Shown: piece by piece, positions 6,301 through 10,401 of the stretch
Layout: each line of letters begins with the position of its first letter
Numbering within the stretch: position 1 is the stretch's first letter
Assembly (NCBI GenBank): GCA_030533035.1
Contig: JAUNJW010000054.1
Location: 1 to 10,401, forward strand
Length of the DNA: 10,401 nucleotides
Reading direction: 5' to 3'
Source of the DNA: Erysipelotrichaceae bacterium
GTDB lineage: Bacteria; Bacillota_I; Bacilli_A; Erysipelotrichales; Erysipelotrichaceae
Position numbers and translations under genes: made by a program
Notes under the pieces: generated by a model
The model's database searches: none
What the model saw: only the letters and a program-made list of their open reading frames with translations
What the model was told of the DNA's origin: nothing

Positions 6301-6525
6301 GCAAGCTCAAACGCAGGGACCGGAACAGTCATTCATTTACCGGAAATCCAGAGAGTCTGTGGCAGGTGAAAACAGACCGAAGGCATGAATGCAGTCATCC
6401 GCGAGCGGCACCTCTGAAACCGGAGTAAGAGGTGACGGAATATGCACGTTACGCATCTTGAGAAGCAAGCAAAGGTGGTACCACGTTGACTGACGTCCTG
6501 TGCATCAGGGCGTTTTATTTTGGTA
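6301..6525 (+). promoter_or_regulatory. T-box leader controlling valS (valine-tRNA sensing)
   Basis: This leader senses uncharged tRNA-Val and allows read-through into valS. Stem I: CGC/GGA near 6311-6318 can pair with TCC/GCG near 6398-6403. CATTCAT on the 5' side pairs with ATGAATG (6384-6390). The apical part carries AGAGAG followed by TCTG...CAGA. A GUC valine codon at 6394-6396, followed by A, is the specifier candidate. Stem III is CACCTCT (6409-6415) with AGAGGTG (6428-6434). The antiterminator core AAAGGTGGTACCACG (6471-6485) contains UGGU, complementary to an ACCA tRNA end. The competing terminator follows at 6493. The class is certain; the specifier is inferred from position and from the downstream gene. 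Confidence 0.93.
6493..6525 (+). terminator. T-box regulated terminator in the valS leader
   Basis: ACGTCCTG (6493-6500) pairs with CAGGGCGT (6506-6513) with one G-U pair around a TGCAT loop. TTTATTTT follows. The antiterminator sequence just upstream would exclude this hairpin when uncharged tRNA binds. Confidence 0.88.
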
Positions 6526-6527
6526 CC

Positions 6528-6535
6528 AGGGAGGA
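6528..6535 (+). promoter_or_regulatory. valS ribosome binding site
   Basis: The purine-rich AGGGAGGA lies a few bases before ATG 6539 and fixes that start. An in-frame upstream ATG at 6500 falls inside the leader terminator and would not be used. Confidence 0.88.
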
Positions 6536-6538
6536 ACT

Positions 6539-9148
6539 ATGGAAAAGAATCTCGCTGCAAAGTATGATCACAGGGCTGTCGAAGAAGGCAAGTACAGCAG
6601 CTGGGTCGAAAAGGGCTATTTTACAGCCGGTGACAAATCGAAGGATCCCTTCACCATTGTCATCCCGCCGCCCAATGTCACCGGTATCCTGCATATCGGT
6701 CATGCCTGGGACAACACGCTCCAGGACATCATTTCCCGCTACAAGAGAATGCAGGGCTATGACATGCTGTATCTGCCGGGCATGGACCATGCCGGTATTG
6801 CCACCCAGGCAAAGGTAGACGCCAGACTCAAGAGCGAAGGCATCTCGAGATATGACATCGGCCGTGAAAAATTCCTGGAAAGAGCCTGGGAATGGAAGGA
6901 AGAGTATGCCGCCACAATCAGAAAACAGTGGGCGAAGCTCGGCAATTCCCTGGACTATACAAGAGAGCGCTTCACCATGGATGAAGGCCTCAACAGAGCC
7001 GTCAGACAGGTTTTCGTCACGCTCTACAATGAAGGCCTGATTTACAGGGGATGGAGAATCATCAACTGGGATCCGGAAGCCAGAACCGCGCTTTCCAACA
7101 TTGAAGTCTATTACCAGGACGATCCCGGCAAGATGTACTACTTCAACTATAAGGTTGTTGAAACAGGCGATACATTCACTGTTGCCACAACCAGACCGGA
7201 AACCATGTTCGGCGACGTCTGCGTTGTCGTCAATCCGGAGGATGAAAGATTCAAGCATCTTATCGGCAAACACGCTGTCAACCCGGCAAACAATGAAGAG
7301 CTGGTCATCATCGGCGATGATTATGTCGATGTTGAATTCGGAACCGGCGCCATGAAGTGCACTCCGGCCCACGATCCCAACGACTTTGCGATCGCTGAAA
7401 GACACGGCCTCGAAAAGCCGATCTGCATGAATCCGGACGGAACCATGAACGCGCTGGCCGGCGTCTATGAAGGCATGGACCGCTATGAATGCCGTGACAG
7501 ACTGGTTGAGAGAATCGAAAGCGAAGGCAACCTTGTCAAGATTGAGGACATCACCCATAACGTTGCCCACTCTGAAAGAACACACTGTGTCATTGAGCCG
7601 TATCTTTCCCAGCAGTGGTTCGTCAAGATGAAGCCGCTGGCCGATGACGTCCTGAAGAACCAGCAGGATCCGGACCAGAAGATCACTTTCTATCCGGACA
7701 GATTCGAAAAGGTATTCACCGGATGGCTTGAAAACATCGAGGACTGGTGCATTTCCAGACAGCTCTGGTGGGGACACAGAATCCCGGCCTGGTACAACCA
7801 GGAAACCGGTGAGACATATGTCGGCATGGAAGATCCTAAGGACGGGGGAAACTGGGTCCAGGACGAAGACGTCCTTGACACCTGGTTCTCCAGTGCGCTG
7901 TGGCCGTTCTCCACACTCGGCTGGCCGGACGCTACCGATGACATGGCCCGCTATTATCCGACTGACACAATGGTCACCGGCTATGACATCATCTTCTTCT
8001 GGGTTGCCAGAATGGCATTCCAGGCAAGACACTTCACAAAGAACAGACCGTTTAAGGATGTCCTGATCCACGGCCTGATCCGTGACGCCCAGGGCCGCAA
8101 GATGTCCAAGTCGCTCGGCAACGGCGTCGACCCGATGGATGTCATCGACGAATACGGCGTGGACGCGCTGAGATTCTTCCTGACAACCAACTCCACACCG
8201 GGCCAGGATATGCGCTATATCCCTGAAAAGGTTGAAGCTGCATGGAACTTCATCAACAAGATCTGGAACGCTTCCCGCTTCGTGATCATGAACCTCGATG
8301 AAGGCATGACCGTGGAAGATGTTGATCTTAGCTCGCTGTCTGTCAGCGACGCCTGGATCCTCAGCAGACTGAACCAGACAGTTGCCCATGTGACTGAAAA
8401 CATGGAGAAGTACGAATTCGCCCTGGTCGGCAATGAACTGTATTCCTTCGTCTGGGATGACTTCTGCAGCTGGTATGTTGAAATGAGCAAGTCCGCTCTC
8501 AATTCCGATGATCCGAAGGCAAGAAAGGCTGCCCAGTCGACATTGCTGACATGCCTGGATTCCATCCTCAGGCTGCTGCAGCCGTTCATGCCGTTTGTCA
8601 CCGAAGAAATCTATCTGACAATCCCGCACAGACAGGAAAGCATCAATCTTGAAACATGGCCGCAGGTCATTGAAAACCTGCCTGAATCTGATCTTGAATC
8701 GATGGAGAGAGTTCTTTCCGCGATCCAGAAGATCCGTGAAGTCAAGAATGTCAACGACCTCAAGCCGTCAGCCTGGATCCATGTCATGCTGAGAGACCTT
8801 TCCGGCAATATTATTCCGGCTGATCCGAAACTCGCCGCGATCATCGCCAAGATGGCCAAGGCTGAGTGGCGCGATGACCTGGAAGGGGATCTGGCAGTTG
8901 AGACAATCCGTCTTGGTTCCCTGAATATTCCGAGCAGCGAGCTGGCTGACCCGGCTGAGGAAATCAGGAAACTGAACGCTGAAAAGGAAAGACTGGAAAA
9001 GGAAATTGCCCGTTCCACCGGAATCCTTTCCAATCCGGGCTTCCTGAACAAGGCACCGGCTGCCAAGATTGAACTTGAAAAGAAAAAGCTGGATGAGTAC
9101 CAGAAGCAGTATCAGACAGTCACTGAGCGTCTGAACAAGCTTTCCTGA
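6539..9148 (+). CDS. valS: Valine--tRNA ligase
   Basis: The 869-residue cytoplasmic class Ia aminoacyl-tRNA synthetase charges tRNA-Val with valine and proofreads threonine. The HIGH signature is at 52-55 within IPPPNVTGILHIGHAWDN. The inserted editing domain contains TTRPETMFGD and later GTGAMKCTPAHDPNDF. KMSKS is at 521-525. The anticodon-binding region follows, and the C-terminus (about 807-869) is a charged coiled coil (EEIRKLNAEKERLEKEI...LEKKKLDEYQKQY), the tRNA-contacting arm typical of bacterial ValRS. Length and domain order are normal, and no key motif is missing. The start at 6539 is fixed by the ribosome binding site and by the position of the T-box terminator. A terminator follows 11 bases after the stop codon, so the gene is transcribed alone under T-box control; folC often follows valS in Bacillota, but it is absent here. 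Confidence 0.98.
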   Translation: MEKNLAAKYDHRAVEEGKYSSWVEKGYFTAGDKSKDPFTIVIPPPNVTGILHIGHAWDNTLQDIISRYKRMQGYDMLYLPGMDHAGIATQAKVDARLKSEGISRYDIGREKFLERAWEWKEEYAATIRKQWAKLGNSLDYTRERFTMDEGLNRAVRQVFVTLYNEGLIYRGWRIINWDPEARTALSNIEVYYQDDPGKMYYFNYKVVETGDTFTVATTRPETMFGDVCVVVNPEDERFKHLIGKHAVNPANNEELVIIGDDYVDVEFGTGAMKCTPAHDPNDFAIAERHGLEKPICMNPDGTMNALAGVYEGMDRYECRDRLVERIESEGNLVKIEDITHNVAHSERTHCVIEPYLSQQWFVKMKPLADDVLKNQQDPDQKITFYPDRFEKVFTGWLENIEDWCISRQLWWGHRIPAWYNQETGETYVGMEDPKDGGNWVQDEDVLDTWFSSALWPFSTLGWPDATDDMARYYPTDTMVTGYDIIFFWVARMAFQARHFTKNRPFKDVLIHGLIRDAQGRKMSKSLGNGVDPMDVIDEYGVDALRFFLTTNSTPGQDMRYIPEKVEAAWNFINKIWNASRFVIMNLDEGMTVEDVDLSSLSVSDAWILSRLNQTVAHVTENMEKYEFALVGNELYSFVWDDFCSWYVEMSKSALNSDDPKARKAAQSTLLTCLDSILRLLQPFMPFVTEEIYLTIPHRQESINLETWPQVIENLPESDLESMERVLSAIQKIREVKNVNDLKPSAWIHVMLRDLSGNIIPADPKLAAIIAKMAKAEWRDDLEGDLAVETIRLGSLNIPSSELADPAEEIRKLNAEKERLEKEIARSTGILSNPGFLNKAPAAKIELEKKKLDEYQKQYQTVTERLNKLS

Positions 9149-9159
9149 GAAAACATCTG

Positions 9160-9187
9160 ACCGGCACTGAACAGGTGCCGGTTTTTT
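9160..9187 (+). terminator. Intrinsic terminator after valS
   Basis: ACCGGCAC (9160-9167) pairs perfectly with GTGCCGGT (9175-9182), with a loop of seven bases, followed by a T-tract to 9187. Confidence 0.93.
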
Positions 9188-9231
9188 GATTCACAGCCGG
9201 CGGAAAATATGACAAACATTAACTTTCATTG

Positions 9232-9262
9232 TTGTTTCACGGCGGCCGGTACATGTTATAAT
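9232..9262 (+). promoter_or_regulatory. Extended -10 promoter of the alpha/beta-hydrolase-fold gene
   Basis: A perfect TATAAT (9257-9262) is preceded by TG at 9254-9255 (extended -10). The -35 is weak (TTGTTT at 9232-9237 with a 19-bp spacer). Transcription near 9269 gives a leader of about 42 nt to ATG 9311 and places the upstream in-frame ATG at 9209 outside the transcript. Confidence 0.75.
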
Positions 9263-9310
9263 TTGTTAAAGATTTCTTTTAAGATAATAAAATCTGGAAT
9301 GGAGACCGCT

Positions 9311-10255
9311 ATGTCAGAAAAGAAAAAGAAAAAACACACTCTGCTTAAGGTTGCCGGGGCAACTGCCGTGACCGGCGCTGCCGCTTACGCAGGGTTCGGC
9401 TATTATGTCTTCCGGAATGCTTTCGATCTTCAGCATTCCACCCTGTACACAGGCAAAAACGGCGTCAAGAGACTCGCTGTCGGATCCGACGGAAAGAATG
9501 AATGGTTTGCCCACAGCACCCGCGATGATGATTTCATCGACAGCTATGACGGCCTCAAGCTGCATGCCCTGAGAATCACGAATAATCCGGATTCCCACAA
9601 GTGGATCATCATCTTCCACGGCGTCGGTTCCTACTGCGGCGGCATGCTTGATCAGATGTATGAAGCTGACTTCAGAGGCTTCAACGTCCTGGCCCCGGAC
9701 GCAAGGGGATGCGGCATGAGCGAAGGGCAGTACACAAGCCTCGGCTGGAATGAGCATTATGACGCAATCAGCTGGATCAACTTCCTGCTCTCCGTTGATC
9801 CTTCCGCAGAGATCGCTCTCTACGGCATCAATGCCGGCGCGGCTGCGGTCATGAATGCGACCGGTGATTATCTGCCTTCAGCTGTTAAATGTGCAGTGGA
9901 AGACGGCGGCTTCAGTTCGGTTAAGGATATTGTGCTTTACGGAATCCGCAAATACGCAAAGGTGGAAGGAAAGATCTTCCTGCCTTCGGTTGACCTGTAT
10001 GTCAAAAACATCCTTCATTTCTCCATGAATGATGTCGATACAATCCGCCAGCTGCGCCAGTCAGTCACCCCGACACTGTTTATCCACGGCTCCGAGGATG
10101 ATGTGGTTCCGGCCAGCATGGTATTTGACTGCTACTATGCATGCGCTGCCGAAAAGGATCTCTTCACGGCTGAAAACGCCGGCTTCTGCGAAGCGCAGAA
10201 TGATCCTGACTACTACAAAACAGTCTTTGATTTCATCGCAAAATATATTGCCTGA
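9311..10255 (+). CDS. Membrane-anchored alpha/beta-hydrolase-fold protein, probably catalytically inactive
   Basis: The 314-residue protein starts with a lysine-rich tail (SEKKKKKH) and one hydrophobic segment at about 11-33, suggesting an N-in anchor with the fold outside the membrane. The fold is clear: IIIFHGVGSYCGG (about 100-111, oxyanion loop region), NVLAPDARGCGMSEG (125-139), a strand-elbow-helix at 168-180, and FIHGSEDDVVPASM (257-270). The expected nucleophile elbow G-x-S-x-G reads GINAG (172-176), so serine is replaced by Asn174. The catalytic His, normally in an 'AGH' context near the C-terminus, appears as Phe292 (ENAGFCEA). The acid Asp263 in the GxxDxxVP pattern is retained. 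Two of three triad residues are therefore lost, suggesting a binding or regulatory pseudo-enzyme. ATG 9311 is chosen because GGAG (9301-9304) lies six bases upstream and the promoter excludes ATG 9209. The gene has its own promoter and terminator. Confidence 0.9.
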   Translation: MSEKKKKKHTLLKVAGATAVTGAAAYAGFGYYVFRNAFDLQHSTLYTGKNGVKRLAVGSDGKNEWFAHSTRDDDFIDSYDGLKLHALRITNNPDSHKWIIIFHGVGSYCGGMLDQMYEADFRGFNVLAPDARGCGMSEGQYTSLGWNEHYDAISWINFLLSVDPSAEIALYGINAGAAAVMNATGDYLPSAVKCAVEDGGFSSVKDIVLYGIRKYAKVEGKIFLPSVDLYVKNILHFSMNDVDTIRQLRQSVTPTLFIHGSEDDVVPASMVFDCYYACAAEKDLFTAENAGFCEAQNDPDYYKTVFDFIAKYIA

Positions 10256-10277
10256 GATACGCCAGACAAGTTCACAG

Positions 10278-10306
10278 AATCCGGGACATCCGTTCCGGAT
10301 TTTTTT
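10278..10306 (+). terminator. Intrinsic terminator after the alpha/beta-hydrolase-fold gene
   Basis: AATCCGGGAC (10278-10287) pairs with GTTCCGGATT (10292-10301), with one G-U pair, around a four-base loop. A run of T continues to 10306. Confidence 0.92.
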
Positions 10307-10353
10307 CTGTTCAGCTGCCCGGGAAGCGGACTTTAAGTGCCCTGTCCGCACGT

Positions 10354-10373
10354 ATTACATGCACGCATGTAAT
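10354..10373. repeat. Perfect 8-bp inverted repeat, possible operator
   Basis: ATTACATG (10354-10361) and CATGTAAT (10366-10373) are separated by CACG. The dyad lies at the window edge, downstream of a terminator and one base before an ATG (10375) that opens a frame (MEKLSQKIH) running out of the window. There is no Shine-Dalgarno sequence before that ATG, so I do not call a gene. The dyad could be an operator or a leader hairpin for a gene beyond the window. Confidence 0.5.
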
Positions 10374-10401
10374 CATGGAGAAATTATCACAGAAAATTCA
10401 C

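Noticed and set aside
6204..6428. Open frame of 74 codons before valS
   Set aside because: It overlaps the transporter-cluster terminator, the valS promoter and T-box Stem I; the structured RNA explains this region fully.
6515..8629. Very long antisense open frame (about 704 codons) opposite valS
   Set aside because: It lies fully inside the valS coding region and shows no ribosome binding site, no family signature and an unnatural composition. It arises from sense codon bias that avoids the triplets giving stops on the opposite strand.
9209..9310. Upstream extension of the alpha/beta-hydrolase-fold protein
   Set aside because: The predicted promoter at 9257-9262 lies inside it, and GGAG at 9301-9304 points to ATG 9311.
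10375..10401. Possible start of a further gene (MEKLSQKIH, running out of the window)
   Set aside because: Only nine codons are visible and no ribosome binding site precedes the ATG, so it cannot be supported from this window.

Overview
The window looks like an ordinary chromosomal stretch from a low-to-mid G+C Bacillota (Firmicutes). The evidence is a T-box leader in front of valS, strong GGAGG-type ribosome binding sites, a lipoprotein substrate-binding protein with separate LplB- and YtcP-type permeases, a DUF624/YesL protein, and intrinsic terminators after most transcription units. By eye the base composition is near 50% G+C. The SH3-like/3D-like wall protein and the overall protein style remind me of Erysipelotrichia, but that is an inference I cannot confirm here. 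Every supported gene is on the + strand.

Layout. (1) 47-334: a small two-helix membrane protein with its own terminator. (2) 518-1549: a membrane-anchored or secreted protein with SH3-like segments, an EP-repeat linker and a C-terminal 3D/RlpA-like domain, transcribed from a good extended -10 promoter and closed by a terminator. (3) 1700-6185: a carbohydrate-uptake cluster of DUF624 protein, lipoprotein substrate-binding protein and two permeases. A dyad-rich leader precedes the binding protein and a 15-bp hairpin without a U-tract follows it; an intrinsic terminator ends the cluster. No ATPase, sugar enzyme or regulator is present, so the ATPase is presumably shared and encoded elsewhere, as is common for CUT1 importers. 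(4) 6253-9187: valS under T-box control, with promoter(s), a Stem I containing a GUC specifier candidate, the antiterminator core, a terminator and a downstream terminator. (5) 9232-10306: a membrane-anchored alpha/beta-hydrolase-fold protein in which both the nucleophile serine and the catalytic histidine appear to be replaced, with its own promoter and terminator. (6) 10307-10401: intergenic sequence with a perfect 8-bp inverted repeat, possibly the regulatory region of a gene beyond the window.

I see no CRISPR array, transposon, tRNA/rRNA or obvious defence or secretion system. The items most worth a second look are the probable pseudo-hydrolase, the structured leader before the binding-protein gene, the duplicated TGGTACCA palindrome in the valS leader, and the processing/stabilising-type hairpin between the binding protein and permease genes.
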